Part shown: positions 8,606 through 18,023 of the stretch, piece by piece
Position numbering within the stretch: the stretch's first letter is position 1
Layout of the letters: the number at the start of each line of letters is the position of its first letter
Origin: Dyadobacter luticola
GTDB taxonomy: Bacteria; Bacteroidota; Bacteroidia; Cytophagales; Spirosomataceae
Reading direction: 5' to 3'
Length of the DNA stretch: 64,000 bases
NCBI RefSeq assembly: GCF_005860805.1
Contig: NZ_VCEJ01000005.1
Span: 434,001-498,000 of the forward strand
Made by a program: the position numbers and the translations under genes
Notes under the pieces: model-generated
What the model saw: only the letters and a program-made list of their open reading frames with translations
Database searches by the model: none
What the model was told of the DNA's origin: nothing

Positions 8606-10198
8606 TTAGTATAAGATGACACTTCTGATTTGGTTGCCCATTTCAACCTCGTTCACAGCACCTTTAAAGTTCTGGCGCTCAACTTTTAAAATCGTGATCA
8701 CATAGCGGTCACCAGGTTGTGCTTGTTGTGCCAGAGAAGATATTGAACCGCCACCGCCACTCAATGTAACACCATTAATGCGTCTTGTGCCGCGGGCCAG
8801 CGAAACTTCAATTTGAGATACCCTGAATTTCGCATCTTCCGGAGAGAAGTTTTTAAAGCTTTCGTCAGGAACGGCAATTACCTGAATGCTGCGGGTTCCG
8901 CTTGCAGGCGCGCCGCGTCTCTCGTCAAAAGTTGCACCATTTACACGCACTTCGATAGAAGGCTTGGGCACTTTATTTACTCTGAAAGGCTCGCTACCCA
9001 GCTGGTTTCCAGCATTAAATACATTAATGTTCAGCTGCGCTTTATTAGGGACAATCGTGAATTTTCCTTTTTGTCCGCTCGCGATAATTTCGCCGCCATC
9101 TGTTGTAAAATTAGGTGCCCAAAGCGCGCCCAATGCAGGGCTCTGAATACTCAGCTTATTTGCGCAACCCAGATACAAGGGAGGCAATGTTCCTGTCTCG
9201 ATCTGGTAAGATGGTTTTACAACAAAATATTCCTGGCTCATGCTGTAAGTGGTATCTCTGCCCGAAGGGGTAGGGATGGTGATTTTACCTTGCAGCTCTC
9301 TTTTTGCCAAACCTTCGGCATTATAGCCACCACCTTGTGCAGTGAACTCGATCAAACCAACACCATTTTCAACTTTCACAGGCGCACCGTTTAAGCTCAT
9401 ACGGGGAGTGATACCTGATGCGGAAGCCGCAATGAACATTTGTCCTTTAAACTTGGTACCTGCTACAACCGTCTTGGCGTCTGCGCTTACCATAGCCAAA
9501 ACACGGTCAAACTTGATATCAGCTGCACCTACTTTGCTGGCGAGATAGTTCAAAACTTCACCCTCCATCCGGCGGATGTCGGTTTGTTTCTGGCTCAATA
9601 CCGCCAATGCTGCTGCTACGGGAGTCGACTCAAAATTAAGCTCGGCAAAATCCTTATTGCGCTGCTCCTTATTTCCTTTCACAACTGGATCATCTTTTCC
9701 ATCCAATGCAAGTCCTGAAAATTTGTTAGGAGAAATCTCGCTCAATTTGGAAGAATAAGCATTTAATGTTTGCTGCAATTTGTAGGCTTCTCCTTTTTTT
9801 CCAGCACCAATCATCATCTCAGCCACTTTTGCCTCTTCTTGCGGATTTTTGATCCCGCCTTCCTCATTCAAACCGCCGCCAGCTTTGGTAATGATCTGTT
9901 GTTTCAGGGCATTAAGCTCATTGGTAATATCAGACGAAAGTTTGCGAACATCTTCTGCTTGTTTAAAAACGGCCACATCCGCTGCGCGGTTACCTGATTT
10001 TTCTACCGCAGATTTTATTTTAAGTACAGTTTCCTGGTTGATTTGATTTGCTGCTCCGGAGGATAGTTCCAAAGAATTGTTCAGAAGAATGAATTTTTCT
10101 ATAATGGCTGAACTTACCTGCAATGCGAGCATCGCGGTAAGTACCAGATACATCATTCCAATCATCTTTTGACGGGGTGTTTCTTTTCCACCTGCCAT
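8606..10198 (-). CDS. gldM: Type IX secretion / gliding motor protein GldM (PorM)
   Basis: GldM and GldL form the proton-driven inner-membrane motor of the T9SS; GldM has one membrane helix and a long periplasmic rod that contacts the GldK/GldN ring. The 530-aa protein starts with the family signature MAGGKETPRQKMIGMMYLVL, in which the single membrane helix (about residues 14-34) follows, and continues as a coiled and beta-domain periplasmic part. Length is normal (about 515-530). It lies 90 bases after gldL and 37 bases before gldN. Confidence 0.96.
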   Translation of the reverse strand: MAGGKETPRQKMIGMMYLVLTAMLALQVSSAIIEKFILLNNSLELSSGAANQINQETVLKIKSAVEKSGNRAADVAVFKQAEDVRKLSSDITNELNALKQQIITKAGGGLNEEGGIKNPQEEAKVAEMMIGAGKKGEAYKLQQTLNAYSSKLSEISPNKFSGLALDGKDDPVVKGNKEQRNKDFAELNFESTPVAAALAVLSQKQTDIRRMEGEVLNYLASKVGAADIKFDRVLAMVSADAKTVVAGTKFKGQMFIAASASGITPRMSLNGAPVKVENGVGLIEFTAQGGGYNAEGLAKRELQGKITIPTPSGRDTTYSMSQEYFVVKPSYQIETGTLPPLYLGCANKLSIQSPALGALWAPNFTTDGGEIIASGQKGKFTIVPNKAQLNINVFNAGNQLGSEPFRVNKVPKPSIEVRVNGATFDERRGAPASGTRSIQVIAVPDESFKNFSPEDAKFRVSQIEVSLARGTRRINGVTLSGGGGSISSLAQQAQPGDRYVITILKVERQNFKGAVNEVEMGNQIRSVILY

Positions 10199-10288
10199 AT
10201 TGTTCCGTAATCGGTTTTCTGTGTGAAAAAATAATTTAAGAGGAGAGAGGTAGAACCGGCAAATTTGAGCGGCTACTCACTTCCTATT

Positions 10289-11104
10289 TTAGGCATTACC
10301 TCCGCGCATTGCAGTAAGCATGTTACCGTAAATGCCATTCAAAGAAGAAATGTTAGTTGTCAGTTTCGACATTTCGCTTTTAAATACCTGAGATTCTTTT
10401 GTAGCATCTGCCATGTTTTCCATCGCAGCAGTCAAGTTGCCATAGAATGCATTCATTGCTTTCAAATGCTTCGTAGTGTCTTGCAATTCCAGTTCATAGA
10501 CAGCATTTAATGCGCCCATATTTTTAGTAATCTGCTGAAACTGGTCTCTGTAAGACTGTGCATCTTTCGTAGCATCGGCCATAGAGCTCATCGCGTTGAT
10601 CGCAACACCATACGATTTATTCATGTCATTGATTGCAGTTGAAGCATTTTTGACATTTTTCGCGTAGTCATTGGTAGCAACTGTCGCATCAGTCAGGTCT
10701 GAAATTCTGCCAACGGTGTCAGAAAGATTTCTGAACCCTTTTCCAAGGCTGTCGAAAACTTCTGGGGACAACTTGGCATTGTCCAGCATGTTGTCAAGTT
10801 TCGCTGTGATGTTGCTGCTTTGTGTTGAGCCACGTGTGATAGCAGGTCCGTTGTAATCGTCCGCCAGCTCAGGATACACACGTGTCCAATCCGGATCTTT
10901 ATCTGCTCTTTGTGTAATTGTTTGTAGCGCATATAGTAGGAAAATAACTACCTCAGTTCCCAAACCGATAGTAAGCATCTCGCCACCTCCATCCCAATGT
11001 TGAATTTTAAATAAAGCTCCTAAAATTACGACTGCTGCACCCGCGCTATATATTGTAGGTACTACCCTATCCCAAACAAAACTAGGTCCATTACTCTTAG
11101 CCAT
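10289..11104 (-). CDS. gldL: Type IX secretion / gliding motor protein GldL (PorL)
   Basis: Inner-membrane partner of GldM. The 271-aa protein has two closely spaced N-terminal membrane helices (about residues 11-32 and 39-60; the segment FKIQHWDGGGEMLTIGLGTE is typical, with the glutamate in the second helix thought to be the proton-binding residue) and a long cytosolic helical tail (about 90-271) made of repeating segments (YRDQFQQITKNMGALN; FKSEMSKLTTNISSLN). It is separated from gldK by a terminator-like hairpin. Confidence 0.96.
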   Translation of the reverse strand: MAKSNGPSFVWDRVVPTIYSAGAAVVILGALFKIQHWDGGGEMLTIGLGTEVVIFLLYALQTITQRADKDPDWTRVYPELADDYNGPAITRGSTQSSNITAKLDNMLDNAKLSPEVFDSLGKGFRNLSDTVGRISDLTDATVATNDYAKNVKNASTAINDMNKSYGVAINAMSSMADATKDAQSYRDQFQQITKNMGALNAVYELELQDTTKHLKAMNAFYGNLTAAMENMADATKESQVFKSEMSKLTTNISSLNGIYGNMLTAMRGGNA

Positions 11105-11170
11105 ACGAATTAAATCAGTTACAGTGAAAATTTGTTATTAATAAAGTGTATTTGTTTTTGAATTGACCGT

Positions 11171-11202
11171 AAAAAAGAAGCAGAGTAAAAACACTGCTTC
11201 TT
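11171..11202 (-). terminator. Terminator-like hairpin between gldK and gldL
   Basis: On the minus strand a perfect 9-base stem AAGAAGCAG / CTGCTTCTT (plus arms 11194-11202 and 11175-11183) is followed by a T-run (plus-strand A-run 11171-11176). It lies 19 bases after the gldK stop and 67 bases before the gldL start. I see no convincing promoter between it and gldL, so it probably lowers rather than ends read-through. Confidence 0.6.
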
Positions 11203-11220
11203 CGTTATTGTAATTACGTT

Positions 11221-12294
11221 CTAGCGACGACGGGCACGGGCACCTCCACGGTCGTTAACATTATCCATCACGCAGCGGAACCCTATGAAAGCCCGGCGTT
11301 CGGTTTCAAATTCATAGGTACGTGTACCAGTTTGCAGGTAGTAAGCAATGTCTTTCCATGAACCGCCTTTTACAACCTTACGAGGTTCGTCAGGATTATT
11401 GTATTGCGGGTTCATATCCCAAACAATCGCAGTAGCATTATCGGTATAAGCATCCGAAGTCCATTCTGCCACGTTTCCAGCCATATTATACAAGCCGAAA
11501 TCATTTGGATTATAAGCGTTTGCCGGTCCGGTGTATGGGTATCCATCAGCGTCATAATTTCCGCGCTGCGGTTTGAAGTTAGCCAGGAAGCATCCCTTTG
11601 CATTCATCGTGTAAGGGTTACCCCAAGGATATTTCGCAACTGCTCTTCCACCGCGTGCAGCCCATTCCCACTCAGCTTCGGTCGGTAAACGGAAGCCAGT
11701 TGAATTAAACTGACCTTCTTTGTTTTGAAAATCGTGCAGCAAATTGGTTCTCCATTTTGAGAAATACTCTGCACCGATCCAGCTAACACCTACTACCGGA
11801 TAAGTATCGAATCCCGGGTGCTGATAGTAATATTCTACAAATGGGTCTCCGTTTGAATAGGCGAAGTCTTTTTTCCAGACAGTTGTATCGGGATAGTATT
11901 TGGACATAATTTCTTCCTCGCCCAAAACTGATACAGAGTCAACTAAAAGTGCATTGACGAACTGGCGGTATTCATTGTTTGTGATTTCAGTGTCATCCAT
12001 GAAGAATGAACTGATGGTAACGCGGCGGTTCATGTTGTTCATTGAAGATGCAATATCTTCGTCCGCCTGGCCCATCACAAAAGAGCCTGAGGGTATAACC
12101 ACCATACCTGCGGGTGTTGTCTGCTTAAATCCCTTCCGGGCTGTTGCTGTAATTTCTCCGTTTGAGATACCGCTTTCTTCTTTTCCGCCCTTGCCAAACT
12201 TGCTCTTGATAAATCCGCAACTCTGCATGAGCATAAGAGCGGCTATCAAAAGCAAACTTTTGACTCCATCCCGATAGAACACTTTCACATTCAT
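11221..12294 (-). CDS. gldK: Type IX secretion / gliding lipoprotein GldK (PorK)
   Basis: Outer-membrane lipoprotein that forms the periplasmic ring with GldN. The 357-aa protein has a lipoprotein signal (LLLIAALMLMQSC, Cys26) and a formylglycine-generating-enzyme/sulfatase-modifying-factor fold (about residues 60-345): GMVVIPSGSFVMGQ, SWIGAEYFSKWRT, GFRLPTEAEWEWAARGG, YNMAGNVAEWTSDAY and KVVKGGSWKDI. In GldK this fold is structural; the enzymatic cysteines of true FGE are not apparent. A 357-base noncoding gap separates it from porP upstream. Confidence 0.95.
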   Translation of the reverse strand: MNVKVFYRDGVKSLLLIAALMLMQSCGFIKSKFGKGGKEESGISNGEITATARKGFKQTTPAGMVVIPSGSFVMGQADEDIASSMNNMNRRVTISSFFMDDTEITNNEYRQFVNALLVDSVSVLGEEEIMSKYYPDTTVWKKDFAYSNGDPFVEYYYQHPGFDTYPVVGVSWIGAEYFSKWRTNLLHDFQNKEGQFNSTGFRLPTEAEWEWAARGGRAVAKYPWGNPYTMNAKGCFLANFKPQRGNYDADGYPYTGPANAYNPNDFGLYNMAGNVAEWTSDAYTDNATAIVWDMNPQYNNPDEPRKVVKGGSWKDIAYYLQTGTRTYEFETERRAFIGFRCVMDNVNDRGGARARRR

Positions 12295-12651
12295 AGTGGT
12301 TTTGTAAAATTATGAGTAATAAAATGTTAGCCTAAAAACGTTGACCAATGTGATATATTATGCCTTAAATCGAACAAAAATCAGTTTGATGACGTAGCGA
12401 TCCAGGGCAAGATCTGTGTAAAATGTTGTGCCGGAATTTATCAGCAAATTCCATAACCACCGACTTAACGCACGAAAAAGAGTTTTGTTATAATAGCCGA
12501 CAGTTTTACAAATATAATTTAAAGTTTGGCAAACTGGGTTAAGCAGATTATTTACAGGGCGATAAAAAAGGATTTATTAAAGCCCATAAAGCCTAGACTT
12601 AAATATTTCTAATATAAAATGTTATTTTATCCACAAGGCGCTCGGGCTTCA
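12295..12651. other. 357-base intergenic region between porP and gldK
   Basis: AT-rich, with no ORF or clear hairpin. Being upstream of gldK on the minus strand it most likely holds a separate gldK promoter and leader, but I could not pick out a convincing TTTG / TAnnTTTG pair. Confidence 0.4.
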
Positions 12652-13629
12652 TCAATACCGGAAACGTGGCGTTCTGATGATCGTTTTCTTGCCGAACTTG
12701 GGTGAAGGCAGCGCATAAGACAGCATGACCTCGAAAGACGATGGCGCTTTAGATTTGTCGCCGCCCAATACCAGATCATACGCTCCGGAGAGACGAAGCG
12801 ATTGATCGCTCAGCAGATAAATACCTCCCATAATAATAAAGTAAGTGTCTTGCTGGCGATAAGTACCTCCAATCCAGTATCGCTTGTTATAGGTTACCGT
12901 CGCGCCACCTTCCACGGAAACTGTGCTGATATCTGATTTTACCAAAACAATAGGTTGAATGTCAAGCAAGTAACCAAGTTCAATATTTACACCGGCGTTA
13001 AAGTATAATGTTCTTGGTAGTGGATTAGTACCAGTGGCCGAGCCCAGTTCGTATTTCGGTTTTAAAAAATGGTTTAGAGATACGCCTGCGTAAAAAGTCT
13101 CATTTTCATAGCGTACACCCACGTTGAAATCCGGGTTAATTTCTGAAATTATGCCTGTCTGGATCAAGGGGTCGTCCGGGTCACGGGCTCTCAGCTTACC
13201 ATAATCAATTGCCTGACGGAATAAACCTGCGCTGGCCCCAACCTGAAAATTTCCACCGGAGAGCGGAATGTGGTAAGCTGCCGAAATTTTGAAATCCTGA
13301 TCAGTTCTAGGGCCGCTTTTATCATTTAAAGCATAAAATCCAATCCCAAAATTTTTAATCGGCATGCTGAATGACAGCAGCTGGGTAGATAATGCGCCGC
13401 CCGTATCGTCCAGGTTTGTACCCTGGTAACCCGCATATTGCGTCCTGTGGGTCAGCTGAAATTTTGTAAGCCCGTCCGCCCCGGCCGCGGCAGGATTGAG
13501 GTACAGTTGATTTAATGAAAACAAACTGAATTGGGCGTCTTTCTGGGCTACTGCACTAAACGAAACTAGAAGAAATATAGCAAGGAGCCGGGTATATTGA
13601 GAACTTTTGAGAGTAAACGTAAATGTCAT
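12652..13629 (-). CDS. porP: PorP/SprF family type IX secretion membrane protein
   Basis: PorP/SprF proteins are outer-membrane beta-barrels that work with the T9SS; some anchor or present particular cargo. The 325-aa protein has a signal peptide (LLAIFLLVSFSAVAQ) followed directly by the family signature FSLFSLNQLYLNPAAAG, then repeated amphipathic strands, FKISAAYHIPLSGGNFQVGA, and a C-terminal end with alternating aromatic residues. It lies upstream of gldKLMN in the same direction, matching the porP-porK-porL-porM-porN order of Porphyromonas. The start ATG is at 13629. Confidence 0.92.
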   Translation of the reverse strand: MTFTFTLKSSQYTRLLAIFLLVSFSAVAQKDAQFSLFSLNQLYLNPAAAGADGLTKFQLTHRTQYAGYQGTNLDDTGGALSTQLLSFSMPIKNFGIGFYALNDKSGPRTDQDFKISAAYHIPLSGGNFQVGASAGLFRQAIDYGKLRARDPDDPLIQTGIISEINPDFNVGVRYENETFYAGVSLNHFLKPKYELGSATGTNPLPRTLYFNAGVNIELGYLLDIQPIVLVKSDISTVSVEGGATVTYNKRYWIGGTYRQQDTYFIIMGGIYLLSDQSLRLSGAYDLVLGGDKSKAPSSFEVMLSYALPSPKFGKKTIIRTPRFRY

Positions 13630-13713
13630 GCTACTGGGTTAGTTAAGGAACTTGCCGATAGTTTGAAGATCCTATTCATAACGCATATTGCTTAAAAAAA
13701 TTGACAAAAGCAT

Positions 13714-13746
13714 AAAAAAGCCCTGGAAATTTTCCAGGGCTTTTTT
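13714..13746. terminator. Bidirectional-looking terminator downstream of hemD-like gene
   Basis: A perfect stem AAAAAAGCCCTGGAAA / TTTCCAGGGCTTTTTT. It lies just after the stop of the minus-strand uroporphyrinogen-III-synthase-like gene and upstream of porP; minus-strand transcripts of the hemD-like unit should end here. Confidence 0.8.
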
Positions 13747-13760
13747 ATGCCATTTTGGGC

Positions 13761-14543
13761 TCAAATGTTGTTGGCTTTTCGAATGTAAAGATCCAGTGCG
13801 CCAGTCATGGAAGGGGCATTTGGAAGCGGTGCCTGAATGTCCAGGATCAAGCCCGCATCTTCAACAGCTTTCGCGGTTGTCGGGCCAAACGCTGCCAGCC
13901 GCGTAAAGTTTTGCTTGAAATCTGGGAAGTTGTCGAAAAGCGACTTGATTCCCGACGGGCTGAAAAACGCGATGATGTCGTAGTAAACGTCTTCCAGATC
14001 TGAAAGATCAGCCGAAACAGTTTGATACATGGTCGCTTCGGTAAAGTGAAATTCCTCAATGTCCGCAAATTCAGGAATGTCATTCTTGCGAACGTCCGAG
14101 CAGGGATAAAGGAATTTCTCTTTTTTATGCTTGCGCATCAGCTCAATTAGCTCGGCAGCGGTTTTGGTACCTGTAAAAATCTTTCTCTTACGGATAACAA
14201 TGTATTTTTGTAAGTAATTGGCTGTCTGCTCTGAAATACAAAAATACTTCATCGTAGCAGGCACCTCGATCCTTCCTTCGTTGCAAATCCTGAAAAAGTG
14301 GTCAATGGCATTACGGCTGGTAAAAATAACCGCCGTATGGTCGAGGATATTAACTTTTTGTTTGCGAAAGTCTTTGTAAGAGACGCCGTCTACTTGTATG
14401 AAAGGGCGAAAATCAACTTTGATATTGTACTTTTTTGCCAATTCATAATAGGGTGAATTCTCGTCGGCTGGTCTGGATTGACTTACAAGAAGACTGGTTA
14501 CTTTTTTAAGCCTCTCCTGATCAAAATTGATGGTATCACTCAT
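13761..14543 (-). CDS. Uroporphyrinogen-III synthase-like protein (HemD)
   Basis: HemD closes and inverts ring D of hydroxymethylbilane to give uroporphyrinogen III. The 260-aa protein has the two-lobed HemD pattern: an N-terminal lobe (SLLVSQSRPADENSPYYELA, HTAVIFTSRNAIDHFF), a middle linker, and a C-terminal lobe with YYDIIAFFSPSGIKSLFDNF and LAAFGPTTAKAVEDAG, the usual phosphate-binding loops. It follows the DUF4271 gene by 43 bases in the same direction, a pairing seen often in Bacteroidota. HemD sequences diverge strongly, so function rests on fold-level motifs. Confidence 0.85.
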   Translation of the reverse strand: MSDTINFDQERLKKVTSLLVSQSRPADENSPYYELAKKYNIKVDFRPFIQVDGVSYKDFRKQKVNILDHTAVIFTSRNAIDHFFRICNEGRIEVPATMKYFCISEQTANYLQKYIVIRKRKIFTGTKTAAELIELMRKHKKEKFLYPCSDVRKNDIPEFADIEEFHFTEATMYQTVSADLSDLEDVYYDIIAFFSPSGIKSLFDNFPDFKQNFTRLAAFGPTTAKAVEDAGLILDIQAPLPNAPSMTGALDLYIRKANNI

Positions 14544-14586
14544 GTAAAATCCTCAATTAGTTTAAGTCCCGTGTCACTATTAATTA

Positions 14587-15768
14587 TTACAATGCAAATT
14601 TCATACTAACAATGAGAGGGATTATTTCAATGACGCAAAGGTAAGAAAATAAATAGAGATTAATCAATGAACCAGACGGCTTGCTGACCACGTACAAGCC
14701 TATAAAACGCACCAGATAGAAGATCAGAAAGGGCAGCAGAACATAGCCCCTGGCCGCGCTGAGCCAGTCGACGTGGTTGAGGTTCAGCGTGAAAACTAGC
14801 ATAAAAACCAAGGCGTAAAAAAGGTAGGAAGATTGTACTATTTTGATAAAAATAATGTCCACCTGCTTGTCCAGGTTCAGCATGTTTCCGGCGAGTACCA
14901 TGCAAATATATTTGGTATATGTCAGTACAAAAAAGAGCGTGGATAGTATCAGGAAATCGCTGAGAATGAGTAGCGTAGTTGACTTTTCTGATAAAATGGT
15001 ACTGAGCGAAAAAAGATTAAGCTTATTCGTGGAAAAGTAAATCAGGATGAAGCTCATCAGCATGGCGCTGATGATGACGAAGAAAATAATTGTATTGCTA
15101 TAAGGTTTATTGATTTTCGAAAGCTGGTCCCGGGGATCACTGTTAAAGAATTCGATCGGATTGATTAAACGTATAAATGAGAGTGGATTGAGATTATAGA
15201 TCCACACATTCAGGATCAAAATGACGATCAATGCGATGGCCGCAAAATTTCCGAACGGGGAGAAAGAGATGGGTTTAATGTTGATGAAATTCGGCCTCGC
15301 CCCGGAAATGATCCCGGATTCGTTTTGCTTCTTTTCATTACACAATAAGACCGTTTTGTCCCCAATTCCCGCATTTCCGTAAATGGTCAGCAACAATTCT
15401 TCGGTGCGGTAAATCCTATAAAGACTATCAATGCTGAGTTCCTGCCACTTATTCGGCACAATCCGGTTTTGCAAAGCCCCTTCCAGAAAAAGATAGCTTT
15501 CGTTTTCCGTCCGGATCAGGAGCGAATACTGTCGGTTTTTAAGAAGGTCAATGTAAAGACTCACGAAGCGCGAACCCTCATTCACGCCCTGCGAAAACGG
15601 GACGTAGTTTTTATACTGGCTATTGTAAACCTGCCAGTCGTTTTGAAAATTGTAAACAGGAAAAAACTTTTCGGGTGGGGTGACCTTTGCGGCACTGTAA
15701 ACCAATGTTCCTGAAAGCAGGAATGCTGAGAAAAAAGCCCAAAAAGCAATCGAAAATATGGACTTCAT
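14587..15768 (-). CDS. DUF4271 membrane protein
   Basis: I choose the ATG at 15768 (MKSIFSIAFWAFFS), which begins a signal-like helix; the frame is open to another ATG at 15807. The roughly 393-aa protein has an exported beta-rich N-terminal part (about residues 30-165) and a C-terminal half with about seven membrane helices, which I recognise as DUF4271. In Bacteroidota this family sits next to hemD, as here, so a link to tetrapyrrole metabolism or envelope has been suggested only by context. No biochemical function is known to me. Confidence 0.8.
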   Translation of the reverse strand: MKSIFSIAFWAFFSAFLLSGTLVYSAAKVTPPEKFFPVYNFQNDWQVYNSQYKNYVPFSQGVNEGSRFVSLYIDLLKNRQYSLLIRTENESYLFLEGALQNRIVPNKWQELSIDSLYRIYRTEELLLTIYGNAGIGDKTVLLCNEKKQNESGIISGARPNFINIKPISFSPFGNFAAIALIVILILNVWIYNLNPLSFIRLINPIEFFNSDPRDQLSKINKPYSNTIIFFVIISAMLMSFILIYFSTNKLNLFSLSTILSEKSTTLLILSDFLILSTLFFVLTYTKYICMVLAGNMLNLDKQVDIIFIKIVQSSYLFYALVFMLVFTLNLNHVDWLSAARGYVLLPFLIFYLVRFIGLYVVSKPSGSLINLYLFSYLCVIEIIPLIVSMKFAL

Positions 15769-15825
15769 TGGTATAAAAAAGGGCGGAGTTTCCTCAGCCC
15801 TCTTCATGTATCTGCTTGAATAAGA

Positions 15826-16704
15826 TTATTTTCTTCCTAATGCGATCAGCATTGTTTCGCCGATCAATGCAGGAGATTCAGCTACGAAAATACCACATTC
15901 TTTCATGATCCTGATTTTTGCCTCAGCAGTATCGTCAGCGCCGCCGATGATCGCACCCGCGTGGCCCATCCGACGACCTTTCGGCGCAGTCTGGCCAGCG
16001 ATAAAACCAACAACCGGCTTTTTATTTCCTGTCGATTTCACATAGCGAGCAGCTTCTGCTTCCATGCTTCCACCAATTTCACCAATCATAACGATCGCCT
16101 CCGTTTCAGGATCTTCCATCAATAATTCAACAGCTTCCTTGGTCGTGGTACCGATGATCGGGTCACCGCCGATACCGATTGCCGTAGTTTGTCCCAATCC
16201 GGCGCGTGTCAGCTGATCCACCGCTTCATAAGTCAATGTTCCTGATTTTGAAACCAGACCCACTGTACCTTTTTTGAAGATAAAACCTGGCATGATACCC
16301 ACTTTGCATTCTTCTGCAGTGATTACACCAGGACAGTTAGGGCCGATCAAGCGGCAATTTTTACTCTTGATATATTCTTTCGCCTGCATCATATCCTTGG
16401 TAGGGATACCTTCGGTGATACAAACAATGACTTTAATACCAGCATCAGCAGATTCCATGATGGCGTCAGCAGCAAAAGCGGGCGGAACGAAAATGATCGA
16501 TACGTCGGCTCCGGTAGCGCGCACAGCAAGGTCAACTGTATTGAACACAGGTCTTTCCAAATGAGAAAGTCCACCTTTACCAGGAGTTACACCACCAACG
16601 ACGTTTGTACCGTATTCAATCATTTGCTGGGCATGAAAGGACCCTTCCGAACCGGTAAATCCCTGAACTATAATCTTAGAATTTTTATTGACTAAAACGC
16701 TCAT
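15826..16704 (-). CDS. sucD: Succinate-CoA ligase alpha subunit
   Basis: With SucC it interconverts succinyl-CoA and succinate with ATP or GTP formation in the TCA cycle. The 292-aa protein has the CoA-binding Rossmann domain ([29 protein letters not shown]), the ligase motif GPNCPGVI, and the [13 protein letters not shown] motif with the phosphorylated histidine. Length is standard. sucC is not in the window, so the two subunits are encoded apart, as often in Bacteroidota. It is followed 57 bases later by the DUF4271 gene. Confidence 0.96.
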   Translation of the reverse strand: MSVLVNKNSKIIVQGFTGSEGSFHAQQMIEYGTNVVGGVTPGKGGLSHLERPVFNTVDLAVRATGADVSIIFVPPAFAADAIMESADAGIKVIVCITEGIPTKDMMQAKEYIKSKNCRLIGPNCPGVITAEECKVGIMPGFIFKKGTVGLVSKSGTLTYEAVDQLTRAGLGQTTAIGIGGDPIIGTTTKEAVELLMEDPETEAIVMIGEIGGSMEAEAARYVKSTGNKKPVVGFIAGQTAPKGRRMGHAGAIIGGADDTAEAKIRIMKECGIFVAESPALIGETMLIALGRK

Positions 16705-16807
16705 GTTGGTAAATCAGTTTTTTTGGTAAAAGTAGAACGAAAAGCACGAAGTAGCAAAATGTAACCAGATTTTGTAAATTGCTTTTTTGACATTTCGACG
16801 GGTGTTT

Positions 16808-17410
16808 ATGGATATACTTAGCAATCCTCATATATTTTCAAACCTAGTTCTCAGTTTCACCAGTCTATTCATTTTTTTCAGATATTTTAAACAGCAAACA
16901 ACCATAAGCCGGTGGCTCTGGGGCATTTTCCTGTTTAGCATTACGTTCGTCGCGCTGACCGATCTACTTGTGTATGCCGGGGTTGAAAAGCTGGAAAATC
17001 TGCATGAAATTGTGATCGCCGGGGAGATGACACTCGGCGCAATGTGCCTGGTATCCGCATCCTGGTGCCTGATTATGCGCTACAAAGGAGGTACCTACTT
17101 ACTCACGTCCACAATCGGTTTGGGATTGCTGCTTTTTTACTGCATTACCTGGTTCCGCGTCGAATATGTGGGGTTGATTATCAAATCACTTTGCATTCTG
17201 GTCACATTGCTCATTTCCTGCGTCGGTCTGGCGAGCAAGCAGAAGAGTGCATTATGGGTCGTTTTTTCCATGATGCTGCTGGCCTTGTCTACCAAATCGG
17301 GCAACATGCCAATTCCGATGGACCCGGTGGATATCAACCATTATATGATGGCGCTGGCGGTGGTTTGCGTGGGCCGGGCGGTGCGTGATCAATACAAAAT
17401 CCTGTTCTAA
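16808..17410 (+). CDS. Six-helix membrane protein of unknown function
   Basis: About 200 aa from the ATG at 16808 (an upstream TTG is less likely). It has about six to seven membrane helices with short loops (for example LVLSFTSLFIFFRYF, WLWGIFLFSITFVALTDLLVY, IGLGLLLFYCITWF, LCILVTLLISCVGLA, VVFSMMLLALST) and a cytosolic-looking end VGRAVRDQYKILF. I do not recognise the family. It is divergent from sucD and followed by an AT-rich terminator before azurin, so it appears to be a single-gene unit. Confidence 0.7.
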   Translation: MDILSNPHIFSNLVLSFTSLFIFFRYFKQQTTISRWLWGIFLFSITFVALTDLLVYAGVEKLENLHEIVIAGEMTLGAMCLVSASWCLIMRYKGGTYLLTSTIGLGLLLFYCITWFRVEYVGLIIKSLCILVTLLISCVGLASKQKSALWVVFSMMLLALSTKSGNMPIPMDPVDINHYMMALAVVCVGRAVRDQYKILF

Positions 17411-17423
17411 AATTTAGTTTATC

Positions 17424-17450
17424 AAACAATTGTTAATGAATTGTTTTTTT
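17424..17450 (+). terminator. AT-rich terminator
   Basis: AAACAATT / AATTGTTT stem (17424-17431 and 17439-17446) running into seven T, 13 bases after the membrane-protein stop codon. Confidence 0.5.
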
Positions 17451-17471
17451 AAAATGGCGTGTCGTAAATTG
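17441..17471 (+). promoter_or_regulatory. Candidate azurin promoter
   Basis: TTG at 17441-17443 and TAAATTG at 17465-17471, 21 bases apart, resemble the Bacteroidota primary sigma pattern TTTG-N19-TAnnTTTG. It would give a leader of about 40 bases before the azurin ATG. The -33 box overlaps the upstream terminator. Confidence 0.3.
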
Positions 17472-17514
17472 CACAGGTTAATTTTAAACAATCAAGTTTA
17501 CTAATACTCAGAAC

Positions 17515-18012
17515 ATGAAAACGACCAAGTATGGCGTAATGCTTCTTGCCTCAGTTATGGCTTTCGGAGCACTTACAATGAACCCTGTTGCAGCTGAAAC
17601 TACCCCTGCCGTGAAAGTGGCAAACGATGTGAAACAAGCCAAGGTTATCACGATCAAAGGTAGCGATGCAATGCAGTTCGACCTGAAAGAAATAAAAGTA
17701 AAGGCTGGACAAAAAGTGAAGCTTACCCTGACGCACTCTGGTAAACTGGCGAAAACTGCGATGGGCCATAACTGGGTTTTGTTGAAACCAGGTGTTGACA
17801 TTGCCGCTTTCGGATCAAAAGCAGCTGCTGCGAGAGAAACCGAATACATCCCTAAATCGGAAGAAGCTAATATTATCGCACATACTAAGCTGGTAGGCGG
17901 TGGCGAAAGCGATACCGTTGAATTTACAGCTCCTGCAAAAGGAACTTACACATTCATTTGCAGCTTCCCAGGTCACTACGCGCTGATGAAAGGAAGTTTC
18001 ATCGTTGAATAA
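17515..18012 (+). CDS. Azurin-type blue copper protein
   Basis: Periplasmic type 1 copper electron carrier. The 165-aa precursor has a signal peptide (about residues 1-27, MAFGALTMNPVAA) and a cupredoxin domain (about 45-165). Copper ligands are visible: His85 in AMGHNWVLL, Cys149 in FICSFPGH, His154 in PGH and Met158 in ALMKG. Length of the mature domain matches azurin (about 128 aa). It probably shuttles electrons to a cytochrome c peroxidase or oxidase, but no partner gene lies adjacent. Monocistronic, ending at a strong terminator. Confidence 0.92.
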   Translation: MKTTKYGVMLLASVMAFGALTMNPVAAETTPAVKVANDVKQAKVITIKGSDAMQFDLKEIKVKAGQKVKLTLTHSGKLAKTAMGHNWVLLKPGVDIAAFGSKAAAARETEYIPKSEEANIIAHTKLVGGGESDTVEFTAPAKGTYTFICSFPGHYALMKGSFIVE

Positions 18013-18023
18013 TATTTAAAGCA

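Noticed and set aside
13847-14083. Overlapping and antisense frames inside the hemD-like gene
   Set aside because: They have no family features or start context and are explained by the codon pattern of the real gene.
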